64,000 nucleotides of DNA from Rhodoplanes serenus. Lineage in GTDB: Bacteria; Pseudomonadota; Alphaproteobacteria; Rhizobiales; Xanthobacteraceae. The notes under the pieces were generated by a model. The model had not been told where the DNA came from. It searched no databases and worked only from the letters and a program-made list of their open reading frames with translations. The DNA lies in contig WNKV01000012.1 of assembly GCA_009720755.1 (NCBI GenBank), forward strand, positions 62,001-126,000. The letters run 5' to 3'. Position numbers and translations under genes: made by a program. Positions within the stretch are counted from its first letter, which is position 1; each line of letters begins with the position of its first letter. Below are positions 16,851 to 24,799 of this stretch, piece by piece.

Positions 16851-16997
16851 GGTCATTCCGGAAGCGCGAAGCGGCTGTCCGGAATCCGGCCGAGAGCTTG
16901 GCGTCTGCCGCGGGATGACGTGTTTGGCTGGGTTCCGGGTTCGCGCCTTCGGCGCGCCCCGGACCGACGGCCAACTGATCACCCGGAAACTCTATGA
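16851..16997 (+). repeat. Dispersed intergenic repeat, copy 1
   Basis: A stretch of about 147 bp beginning GGTCATTCCGGAAGC and ending near GGAAACTCTATGA. It is closely similar to the reverse complement of 46231-46406, with a gap of about 30 bp. It contains several inverted segments (AAGCGCGAAGCGGCTG; CTTCGGCG). It fills almost the whole gap between phoH and the convergent PII-like gene. Confidence 0.8.
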
Positions 16998-17006
16998 GGC
17001 CGCCGC

Positions 17007-17318
17007 TCAGAACTTCTCGGGCCGCACCACCGCCACGTCCGACACGGTGACGAAGCCGATATGGGTCGACACCACGGCGAACACCGCGTCCAATACGGCA
17101 TCGAGCCGCGCCGCGTCGACGATGCTGATCAGCATCACCATCTGGCGGGTGGCGCTGATCTGCCCCTCGGCGGTCCAGTCGCCGCTCTGGCCGTGGCCGG
17201 CCAGGATCGGCACCACCGACCAGCCGGTGACGCCGGCCTCGTCGAGCCGCGCCGTGATGCGGCGGAGCATCGGCATCTCGGTGACGATCTCGATGCGCTT
17301 CTTCGGATGGGTCTGCAT
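17007..17318 (-). CDS. SbtB-like PII-family regulator
   Basis: A 103-residue PII-superfamily protein. It begins KKRIEIVTEMPMLRRITARL and has the ferredoxin-like beta-alpha-beta repeat. In cyanobacteria SbtB binds cAMP/AMP/ATP and gates the bicarbonate carrier SbtA, the neighbour here. The C-terminal Cys-containing loop of cyanobacterial SbtB is absent; the protein ends VRPEKF. Two starts compete: a GTG at 17363 overlapping the sbtA stop (GTGA), and the ATG at 17318 preceded by AGGAG. I chose the ATG because the PII fold starts there. Confidence 0.78.
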   Translation of the reverse strand: MQTHPKKRIEIVTEMPMLRRITARLDEAGVTGWSVVPILAGHGQSGDWTAEGQISATRQMVMLISIVDAARLDAVLDAVFAVVSTHIGFVTVSDVAVVRPEKF

Positions 17319-17359
17319 GGCGGACGAAACTCCTGCGAGGGGGACCGACACGATCGGGC

Positions 17360-18337
17360 TCACGACGCGATGCGTCCGGCTACCGCAATATAGAGCGGAA
17401 TGCCGAACACCAGATTGAACGGGAAGGTGACGCCGAGCGACAGCGTCAGTGCGATCGCCGGGTTGGCCTGCGGCAGCGCCAGCCGCATGGCGGCCGGCAC
17501 CGCGATGTAGGAGGCCGAGGCGGCGAGCGTGATCAGCACCGCGGTGCTGCCCGGCGACAGGCCGATCGGCACCGCCAGCGCCGCCGCCAGCGTCGCCCCG
17601 ATCAGCGGCATCACGATGGCGAAGGCGGTGACCGGCACCGACAGGTAGCGCCGGCCCTGGGCGAGACCGCGCCCGGCGACCAGGCCCATGTCGAGCAGGA
17701 ACAGGCAGAGGAAGCCCGGGAAGGCGTCGATGAGGAACGGCTTGAGCAGCGTGGCGCCGCGCGTGCCCGTGATGGCGCCGATCGCGAAGGCGCCGAGCAG
17801 GATCACGATGGAGCCGTTGAACAGCACCTCCCGCATCATCTGGCCGCGCTCGACCGTCTCGGCGTCCGACTTGACGTAGCGCCGCGCGATCATCAGGGCG
17901 GTGACGATCGCCGGCGTCTCCATGGCGGCCGCCACTGCCACCATGTAGCCGTCATAGGCGATGGCGAGCTGGCTCAGCATGCCGGTCACCGCCACGAAGG
18001 TGACGGCCGAGATCGAGCCGTAATGCGCCGCCACCGCGGCGGCGTTGACCGGATCGAGCCGCGAGGTGGCGCGCAGCAGGCCGTAGGCGATCAGCGGCAT
18101 GGTGAAGGAGAGCAGCACGCCGGCCGCGATGGCGGCGACGAGCTGCCCGGTCAGCCCGTGATGCGCCACCTCGACGCCGCCGCGGAAGCCGATCGACATC
18201 AGCAGATAGAGGGCGAGGAGCTTGGCCACCGCCTCCGGCACCGAGAGGTCGGAGCGCGCCAGCGCGGCCCCGAGCCCGAGCACGAAGAACAGCACCATGG
18301 GCGAGAGAAGGTTCTGCAAGGCGAGGTCGATCATCAC
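17360..18337 (-). CDS. sbtA: Sodium-dependent bicarbonate transporter SbtA-like
   Basis: A 325-residue integral membrane protein with about 10 helices in two inverted repeats, beginning LALQNLLSPMVLFFVLGLGA. The segments MSIGFRGGVEVA, AAHYGSISAVTFV and TLAASASYIAVPAAMR are characteristic of the SbtA family, a high-affinity Na+/HCO3- symporter of the inner membrane. It is followed by the PII-like gene with overlap, the order found in cyanobacteria. A LysR gene is divergent. This suggests regulated inorganic-carbon uptake, for autotrophy or anaplerotic carboxylation such as crotonyl-CoA carboxylase. The transported ion has not been shown here. Confidence 0.88.
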   Translation of the reverse strand: MMIDLALQNLLSPMVLFFVLGLGAALARSDLSVPEAVAKLLALYLLMSIGFRGGVEVAHHGLTGQLVAAIAAGVLLSFTMPLIAYGLLRATSRLDPVNAAAVAAHYGSISAVTFVAVTGMLSQLAIAYDGYMVAVAAAMETPAIVTALMIARRYVKSDAETVERGQMMREVLFNGSIVILLGAFAIGAITGTRGATLLKPFLIDAFPGFLCLFLLDMGLVAGRGLAQGRRYLSVPVTAFAIVMPLIGATLAAALAVPIGLSPGSTAVLITLAASASYIAVPAAMRLALPQANPAIALTLSLGVTFPFNLVFGIPLYIAVAGRIAS

Positions 18338-18467
18338 GGGTCCTGGGGTCGGAGGAGCGGCAGCGACCCGCCTGGCGGGTCCGGCAGGCTCCGCCGGCCG
18401 GCGCGAGCGGAGCCGGGCGACCCTAGGGGTGGTTGAATGATACGTTAAATTGATAATAGTAAGTTCT

Positions 18468-19358
18468 ATGATTGCGAAAAATGATCATCGGCCGGCGCCG
18501 CGCCCGCTCGTCAACCTCGATCTCGATCTGGTGCGCACCTTCGTCACCATCGCGGCGCTGGGCAGATTCACCCGCGCCGCCGAGGCGCTGCGGCTGCAAC
18601 AGTCGACCGTGTCGCTGCAAGTGCAGCGGCTGGAGGATGCGCTCGGCCGCCGGCTGATCGACCGCAGCCCGCGCGCCGTGCGACTGACCGGCGACGGCGA
18701 GACCTTCCTGCTGCACGCCCGCCGCCTGCTCGACGTCAACGACGAGCTGGTGTCGCGGCTCACCGAGCCGGCGGTTCATGGCGTGGTGCGTCTCGGCACG
18801 CCGGAGGACTTCGCCTCGCGCCATCTGCCCGAGGTGCTGTCGCGCTTCGCCAAGGCGTATCCGGCGGTGGCGCTCGAGGTGACCTGCGACCTGACGCTCC
18901 ATCTGATCGAGCGGTTCCGCCGCGGCGCCTTCGATCTCGCGCTGATCAAGCGCGAGCGGCTTTCCGGAGCGGGCGCCGGCGGCCTGCGGGTGTGGCGCGA
19001 GCCGCTGGTGTGGGCGACTGCGGAGATCGATCTGCACGCCTTGGAGGGGCCGTTGCCGCTGGTGGTGTCGCCGACCCCGTGCGTCTACCGCAAGCGGGCC
19101 ACCGAGGCGCTCGACCGTGCCCGGCGGCCCTGGCGGGTCGCCTACACCTGCGGGTCGCTCGCCGGCTCGCTGGCGGCGGTGCGGGCCGGGCTCGGCGTCA
19201 CGGTGCTGCCGAAGGACATGGTGCCGGCCGATCTGCACGTCGTCGACGGCGGTCCGCTGCCGGGTCTCCGGGATACCGAGATCGCGCTTCTCCAGCGCGA
19301 GCGCCTGTCGCTGCCGGCGCAGCGCCTCAAGGAGCACATCGTGCGGTCGCTGGGATAG
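18468..19358 (+). CDS. LysR-family transcriptional regulator
   Basis: A 296-residue LysR regulator. The DNA-binding domain (LDLDLVRTFVTIAALGRFTR, RLQQSTVSLQVQRLE) occupies residues 15-75 and is followed by the effector domain. The ATG at 18468 is preferred; a TTG at 18450 would add six residues, and no clear ribosome site supports either. The 130-bp gap to the divergent sbtA contains an AT-rich island at 18431-18480, exceptional in this DNA and probably holding both promoters. It is a likely carbon-responsive regulator of sbtA, by analogy with CmpR/CbbR. Confidence 0.9.
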   Translation: MIAKNDHRPAPRPLVNLDLDLVRTFVTIAALGRFTRAAEALRLQQSTVSLQVQRLEDALGRRLIDRSPRAVRLTGDGETFLLHARRLLDVNDELVSRLTEPAVHGVVRLGTPEDFASRHLPEVLSRFAKAYPAVALEVTCDLTLHLIERFRRGAFDLALIKRERLSGAGAGGLRVWREPLVWATAEIDLHALEGPLPLVVSPTPCVYRKRATEALDRARRPWRVAYTCGSLAGSLAAVRAGLGVTVLPKDMVPADLHVVDGGPLPGLRDTEIALLQRERLSLPAQRLKEHIVRSLG

Positions 19359-19392
19359 GGGCCGGCGCTCCGGATCGGGAGACCGGCGCGGC

Positions 19393-21339
19393 TCACAGCC
19401 GGTCGGTGATCTTCTCGGCCGGCGGCGGCAGCGAGGCGTCGCCCCAGGCCGGGCGGTCGGCGCCGTCGCCCCATTTGCGCGGGCGGTAGAAGGTGTGCAC
19501 GCCGATCTTGTCGAGTTTGTGCATCGTCCGCACCCACCATGGGCGCACCCAGTAGGCGTGGTAGTGGGTCGCCTTGCCGACGTCCGACAGCCAGTGCTTG
19601 CCGTCGAGCGTCTCGGTGGCGACCCGCTGGGCCCGCTCCCAGGCGTCCGGCTCGGTGATCTTATCCTTGATGCCGTCACACGCGAAGGTGAACTGGCACG
19701 AAAGATGGCGGTGGGCGTTCTGGTAGACCACGCCGCACACGTCGCTCGGATAGTAGCCGGAGAACACGCGGTTCATCACCACCTGGGCGACCGCGATCTG
19801 GCCGCGCAGCGGCTCGCCGCGCGATTCGAAGTAGACGGCGTCGGCGAGGCACTTCTCGGCCTTGGCGCGCTCGCCGCCATAGAGGCCGAGGCGCTCGGCC
19901 GGGCTGCGCAGTGCATGGCCATCGCCCGGCACCACCTCGCCCTTGCGCACGATGGTCTCGCCGCCGTCCGGGTCGATGGCGGCCCGCAGCGTCGCCTCGC
20001 TCGGGGTGATCTCGTCGAGGGCGGTCAGCTCGGCGTCGCTGTCGGGGGCGATCGACACCGCCCCGGGGCTCCACGGCTGGAGCGCGCCACCCGCGCCGGC
20101 GAGCGGCTCGGCGCCGAAGTAGACATGTGCCGCCACCAGCGTCGGCGAGGTCTCGCCGAGGGTCGGCATCGCGGTGTCGGGCTGGAACGGCTCGCTGCCG
20201 TGCGCCGGATCGACGGCGGCGTGCTCCGGCGCGGGTGCGGCGGCGGGGGCCGGCGGGCCGGGCAGCTCCGCCCGCGGCGTCACGGCGCGCGGGATGACGA
20301 TGTCGGTCGAGGCACTGGCCAGGACGAAGCTCTGCTGCGGCTCCGCGGCGGCGGGCTCCGCGGCGGCGGACTCGACGGGCGCCGTCTCCGCGGCGACGGC
20401 TTGGACCGGAGCAGTCGGGATCGGAGTGGTTTGGACCGACGCCGTCTGGGTGGCCACGGCCTGAGAGCGGCTGCGGCGGGCGGCGGGGCGCGGTGCCGGC
20501 TCGGGCTCGCTGCCCAGCCAGGCCAGCGAGTGGCCGCTGAACGCCTCGGCCGAGATGATCGGCGCCTCGGCGACCGGACGGGCGGCCGGCCGCGGGGCAG
20601 CCGCGGGCGTCGACGGCTGGTCGGTCGCCGCCAGTGCCTCGGCGGTCTCGGCGGCGACATGCGCCTCGGTCTGCGGCAGCACCACGGGCCAGCCGGTGCG
20701 GGGCTTGGCGGTCGGCGCCGGAGCGGTGGCTGCGGCGGTAGCCGGTGATTCGGCAAGCGTCGGAGCGGGCGCCGTCCGGGCGGTGTCGGCCGCCGGCAGC
20801 GCCGCGACCACGGCGGGCGGCTCCGGAGCGGCGAGCGGCGCCGCGGCGGCGCGGACGGCCTGCTCGCGGGCGATCCACTCGGCGACGGCGCGCGGCACCA
20901 GGCGGTCGCCCTTGCGGGTGCGGTTGATGGGATCGCGGTCGAGCGCCGGCGGGCGGGCGCTGAGGTCGAACAGCGCGCGGTCGCCGATGGCGCCCGTGAG
21001 GGCGGCGCGGTCCACCACCATGTCGAGGCTGGCGACGCGATAGCCGACCGGATCGGGCACCGCGGTGCCGACCGGACGCGGGAAGCGGAAGGTGGCGGCG
21101 TGGAAGGTGCCGAACGGCGACTTGCCCTGCTCGTCGGCGCGGTCGCCCATGCCGGCGCGCGCGGCGATCAGCGAGGCGAGATCCTGGTAGCCGACCGCGC
21201 TCGGGATCGCCGCAAAGGTGAGAAGCGCGAACCCGAACGGCACGGCGGCGACACACCGGCGCCTGAGCGGTGATTCTTCCAGCGTCGATCGCACCCGAGA
21301 GTCCAAACGGCCGTCCCCGCAGCGCGTGCATTCGCTCAT
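19393..21339 (-). CDS. SleB-type cell-wall hydrolase with long disordered linker
   Basis: A 648-residue envelope protein. Residues 20-50 contain a hydrophobic export segment (VAAVPFGFALLTFAAIPSAVGY). The middle, about residues 150-490, is Ala/Pro/Thr-rich low-complexity linker. The C-terminal catalytic domain (about 498-620) is SleB/Hydrolase_2: CLADAVYFESRGEP with the catalytic Glu, VVMNRVFSGYYP, then CQFTFACDG and TETLDG. Such enzymes cleave peptidoglycan glycan strands. It acts in the periplasm. Its start codon directly abuts an 11-bp-arm hairpin, so translation may be controlled, or a GTG 15 codons downstream may be used. Confidence 0.88.
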   Translation of the reverse strand: MSECTRCGDGRLDSRVRSTLEESPLRRRCVAAVPFGFALLTFAAIPSAVGYQDLASLIAARAGMGDRADEQGKSPFGTFHAATFRFPRPVGTAVPDPVGYRVASLDMVVDRAALTGAIGDRALFDLSARPPALDRDPINRTRKGDRLVPRAVAEWIAREQAVRAAAAPLAAPEPPAVVAALPAADTARTAPAPTLAESPATAAATAPAPTAKPRTGWPVVLPQTEAHVAAETAEALAATDQPSTPAAAPRPAARPVAEAPIISAEAFSGHSLAWLGSEPEPAPRPAARRSRSQAVATQTASVQTTPIPTAPVQAVAAETAPVESAAAEPAAAEPQQSFVLASASTDIVIPRAVTPRAELPGPPAPAAAPAPEHAAVDPAHGSEPFQPDTAMPTLGETSPTLVAAHVYFGAEPLAGAGGALQPWSPGAVSIAPDSDAELTALDEITPSEATLRAAIDPDGGETIVRKGEVVPGDGHALRSPAERLGLYGGERAKAEKCLADAVYFESRGEPLRGQIAVAQVVMNRVFSGYYPSDVCGVVYQNAHRHLSCQFTFACDGIKDKITEPDAWERAQRVATETLDGKHWLSDVGKATHYHAYWVRPWWVRTMHKLDKIGVHTFYRPRKWGDGADRPAWGDASLPPPAEKITDRL

Positions 21340-21902
21340 GCTTTACCGATCGTCACGCCGATCGGTAAAAACCGCGTTTGCACGGTCGCAACACGTCAAC
21401 CATGCTGCTGGAGCACGGTTAACGTCGTGTAAACGGATGCGCGCCGCGCAGGCGAGCGCCCGCGAAGTGTCGCATCGTGATATCGGCCGACAGCACCGAG
21501 GCGCCGCCGGACGTGATCAGGTCGATGGCTTGCTGAGCGATCCGGTCGCAGGAAGACCGACCGAAGGAAATCGCCACCGGGCGGGCAGTGATGGCGACGA
21601 CCCCGATCGGGTCGGATCGTCGCCATCACCGCGCCTCGGCACCCCCACACCCCCGTGCGTCGGCGGCAAGTCGATTTACCGATTAGCAACCAAAACTAAG
21701 GCGGCACTTTGGCAGCGCGGCAGGCCGTCGCAGCGGCGCCGGGGCGGTGCTGCCGCAGACCACGAAAACCCGCGCGGCATCGCAGGAAATCGCCATCCAC
21801 AGGGTGTCCGCCGGTGCCGTCGCGGCGGCCGGGCGCGCCGCCCGCGGGATGTGCCGTTCCTCTCCGGCGCGTCACAAGTCGCGTGCGGCCGCGCTCTTCG
21901 TG
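21340..21902. other. 563-bp gap without a convincing gene
   Basis: Besides the hairpin at 21342 it holds a CtrA-like TTAA-N7-TAAA (21419-21433), a 13-bp-arm inverted repeat with a 16-base loop (21588-21600 with 21617-21629), and another TTTACCGAT at 21675-21683, matching the hairpin arm. Reading frames here are arginine-rich and family-less. A small RNA is possible but unproven. Confidence 0.5.
21342..21369 (-). promoter_or_regulatory. Hairpin abutting the cell-wall hydrolase start
   Basis: TTTACCGATCG and CGATCGGTAAA, perfect 11-bp arms with a six-base loop. It ends two bases before the ATG of the hydrolase gene and so covers the place of its ribosome site. It could be an operator or a translation-control hairpin. 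Confidence 0.5.
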
Positions 21903-22787
21903 TCACGATTCGCGCGTCGCCGCGCTCTTGGCGCGATTCTCCCGCGCGGCATTGCGATGGCGCATCACCGCCTGGTTCAGGGCCGCTCCATAGACGAAGA
22001 TGGTCGCTGTCCAGTACAGGAACACGAGCGCGATCATCGCCGAGGCGAGACCCGCATACATCGACACGTAGGCGGACGCGAACTCCGACAGGTAGCGGCC
22101 GAACAGCACGCCGGTGATCAGCCACATGGCGAGCGTGACGGCGACGCCGGGCGCGATCTCGTCCAGCGTGCGGCGGCCGGCCGGCAGCCATTTGTGAATC
22201 AGCGTCAGCGACACCACCAGAATCACCGTGGCGACGCCGAAGCGCGCCACCGTGAGCGACACCTCGAACTGCTTGAGATTGGGGAACCACGGCACCAGCC
22301 CGTTGTAGATGAGCGGCCCGAGCACGATCAGCAGCGCCAGCACGATCAGCCCGACGGCGCCGACCAGCACGTAGCCGATCGATTCGAGGCGCAGCAGCCA
22401 CCACGGCCGCGTCTCGATCACCTCGTAGCTGCGGTTGAGGCCGATGCGCAGGCTCTCCACCCCGCTCGACGAGAAGTAGACCGCGAGGCCGGCGCCGACC
22501 GTGAGCAGCCCGCCATGGGCTGTGGTCAGCACGCTCTCGATCTCGCTGGCGATCGGCCCCGACACCTCCTCGGGCCAGGCTTCGAGGAGCAGCAGGGCGA
22601 CCTGGTCGGCGAGGTCCTGGGTGCCGAAATAGCCGGTCAGGGCGGTGACGAAGATCAGGAACGGAAACAGCGACATCAGGGTCGACAGGGCGATGTGGCT
22701 GGCGATCGCCCAGCCGTCGTCGCGGCTGAAGGCCAGGAAAGCGTCGGCCGCGATCCGGGCCGGAATCTTCAAAAGACGCAAGAGCAT
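21903..22787 (-). CDS. YihY/BrkB-family inner-membrane protein
   Basis: A 294-residue membrane protein of the YihY/virulence factor BrkB family with six or seven helices. It begins [20 protein letters not shown], and contains the family segments [19 protein letters not shown] and YRFYE-like region [14 protein letters not shown]. The C-terminus is basic ([13 protein letters not shown]). The ATG at 22787 gives the usual length; upstream in-frame starts such as a TTG at 22889 would add an unrelated tail. Its function is not established; some members were wrongly called ribonuclease BN. It is divergent from mcd. Confidence 0.87.
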   Translation of the reverse strand: MLLRLLKIPARIAADAFLAFSRDDGWAIASHIALSTLMSLFPFLIFVTALTGYFGTQDLADQVALLLLEAWPEEVSGPIASEIESVLTTAHGGLLTVGAGLAVYFSSSGVESLRIGLNRSYEVIETRPWWLLRLESIGYVLVGAVGLIVLALLIVLGPLIYNGLVPWFPNLKQFEVSLTVARFGVATVILVVSLTLIHKWLPAGRRTLDEIAPGVAVTLAMWLITGVLFGRYLSEFASAYVSMYAGLASAMIALVFLYWTATIFVYGAALNQAVMRHRNAARENRAKSAATRES

Positions 22788-22868
22788 GATCCGGTCCAGG
22801 CGGCCTCGGCCGCGGGCGGATTCGTCCCACCCCGGCCGCAGGATTTTCTCTCCACGCAGGTGCGAAAA

Positions 22869-22903
22869 GATGCAATCATTAGGGGTCAAGTCGATTTTGC
22901 ATC
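22869..22903 (+). promoter_or_regulatory. Inverted repeat upstream of mcd
   Basis: GATGCAA (22869-22875) and TTGCATC (22897-22903) form a perfect 7-bp inverted repeat with a 21-bp spacer, 65 bp before the mcd start. The TTTTGCAT half resembles the TTTGCAAA motif reported for ScfR/PccR-type acyl-CoA regulators, from memory. A regulatory role is inferred. Confidence 0.35.
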
Positions 22904-22967
22904 AAGTGGCGATCGCGGACCCCGGCGTCCGCGCCGGCGGTCGCACGGCGCCTATTCGGAGATTTCG

Positions 22968-24641
22968 ATGTCGTTTGCCGCCAAGCGTTCCGAAACCGGC
23001 CCCGATCTCGTGGCCATTGCCAGCCAGGCGACCGTGGCCCTCGATGCCGTGCTGGCCGACGCGATCAGCGCGGTCCGCGCCCGCATCGCGGCCGGTGGGG
23101 CCGGGGCGCGGCTGATCGATCGCGAGCAGCGGGCCGTCCATGGCCTCGCCTGGCTCGCCACCTATGTGGAGGCGGTCCGCCAGCTCGCCGCCTACACGGA
23201 GCGCGGCATCGCGGCCGGGCGATTCGGCGAGATCGAGGACCTGGTGGTCCGCATCGGCCTCGGCGAGTACGTCGCCCAGGTGGCCGGCGGCATTCCGATG
23301 AGCCAGACCGAGTTCGTCCGCCCGGCCGACCTCGGCCTCGACACCGCCGACGTGCTGCGCCGCCTCGGCCCGACCCTGGACGCCCTCGCGGCCACCGGCA
23401 ACACGCCCGAGAACCGCGCCCGCCTGGTCGAGCTGATGCGCCAGCACCACGGCGCGACGGTCGGCGATTGCGGGCTCGAGGACACCTACGAGCAGATCCG
23501 CGACCAGATGCGGAAGTTCGCCGACTCCGAGGTGGTGCCGCACGCCCATGGCTGGCATCGCGCCAACGCCTACATCCCGATGGAGACCATCGCCCACATG
23601 GCCGAGCTCGGCGTGTTCGGGCTGACGATCCCGGAGGAGTATGGCGGCCTCGGGCTCGGCAAGGAGTCCATGTGCGTCGTCTCCGAGGAGCTTTCACGCG
23701 GCTATATCGGGGTCGGCTCGCTCGGCACCCGCTCGGAGATCGCCGCCGAGCTGATCCTGTGCGGCGGCACCGACGAGCAGAAGCAGCACTGGCTGCCCAA
23801 GATCGCCTCCGGCGAGATCCTGCCGACCGCGGTGTTCACCGAGCCCAACACCGGCTCCGACCTCGCCTCGCTGCGCACTCGCGCCACCCGCGAGGGCGAC
23901 GTCTACGTGGTCAACGGCAACAAGACCTGGATCACCCACCCGGTGCGCGCCGACCTGATGACGCTGCTGGTCCGCACCAATCCCAAGGACGCCGGCTATC
24001 AGGGCCTGTCGATGCTGCTCGCCGAGAAGCCGCGCGGCGACGACGCCAATCCGTTCCCGGCCGAGGGCATGTCCGGCACCGAGATCGAGGTCCTCGGCTA
24101 TCGCGGCATGAAGGAGTACGAGATCGCCTTCGACGGTTTCACGGTGCCGGCCGCCAACCTGCTCGGCGGCACCGAGGGGCAGGGCTTCAAGCAGCTCATG
24201 CAGACCTTCGAGGCGGCCCGCATCCAAACCGCGGCACGCGCCATCGGGGTGGCCCAGGCCGCCATGGAGGAGGGCCTCGCCTATGCCGAGACCCGCATCC
24301 AGTTCGGCCGCCCACTGGTCGAGTTCCCGCGCGTCTCCGACAAGATCGCCATGATGGCGGCGGAGATCATGATCGCCCGCCAGATCACCTACTTCGCCGC
24401 CAAGGAGAAGGATGAGGGCAAGCGCTGCGACCTGGAGGCCGGCATGGCCAAGCTGCTCGCCGCGCGGGTCGCGTGGGCGGCCGCCGACAACGCCGTGCAG
24501 ATCCACGGCGGCAACGGCTTCGCGCTCGAATACAAGGTGTCGCGGCTCCTGTGTGACGCCCGCATCCTGTCGATCTTCGAGGGCGCCGCCGAGATCCAGG
24601 CGCAGGTGATCGCCCGCCGGCTGCTCGATCAGCGGAACTGA
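22968..24641 (+). CDS. mcd: (2S)-methylsuccinyl-CoA dehydrogenase
   Basis: A 557-residue acyl-CoA dehydrogenase. The FAD fold occupies about residues 170-557 ([46 protein letters not shown], catalytic Glu in [12 protein letters not shown]). The extra N-terminal domain of about 160 residues is the mark of methylsuccinyl-CoA dehydrogenase, compared with about 380 residues for ordinary family members. It oxidises (2S)-methylsuccinyl-CoA to mesaconyl-CoA in the ethylmalonyl-CoA pathway of acetyl-CoA assimilation and passes electrons to ETF, encoded at 35001. The start has GGAG nine bases upstream. Other pathway genes (ccr, ecm, meaB) are not here. Confidence 0.9.
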   Translation: MSFAAKRSETGPDLVAIASQATVALDAVLADAISAVRARIAAGGAGARLIDREQRAVHGLAWLATYVEAVRQLAAYTERGIAAGRFGEIEDLVVRIGLGEYVAQVAGGIPMSQTEFVRPADLGLDTADVLRRLGPTLDALAATGNTPENRARLVELMRQHHGATVGDCGLEDTYEQIRDQMRKFADSEVVPHAHGWHRANAYIPMETIAHMAELGVFGLTIPEEYGGLGLGKESMCVVSEELSRGYIGVGSLGTRSEIAAELILCGGTDEQKQHWLPKIASGEILPTAVFTEPNTGSDLASLRTRATREGDVYVVNGNKTWITHPVRADLMTLLVRTNPKDAGYQGLSMLLAEKPRGDDANPFPAEGMSGTEIEVLGYRGMKEYEIAFDGFTVPAANLLGGTEGQGFKQLMQTFEAARIQTAARAIGVAQAAMEEGLAYAETRIQFGRPLVEFPRVSDKIAMMAAEIMIARQITYFAAKEKDEGKRCDLEAGMAKLLAARVAWAAADNAVQIHGGNGFALEYKVSRLLCDARILSIFEGAAEIQAQVIARRLLDQRN

Positions 24642-24799
24642 CGGCGGCGCGATCGAAGACACGCGCTTCGCCTGCCCCGAGGCGCCCGCGACGCGGGCGT
24701 CTCGTCGGGCGAGGCCGCGCTCATCACCCGCCGGCGACGCTCGCGCCGCGGTCCTCGGGTCCTTGGGGATGCCGGCTGTAGAGGGCCGCGGGCTGAGGA

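Noticed and set aside
21396-21689. 97-codon minus-strand frame in the 563-bp gap
   Set aside because: No ribosome site, no domain, arginine-rich; the repeat structures in the gap make coding less likely.
22968-24641. Call as an ordinary butyryl- or isovaleryl-CoA dehydrogenase
   Set aside because: The additional N-terminal domain of about 160 residues matches methylsuccinyl-CoA dehydrogenase, not the 380-residue forms.
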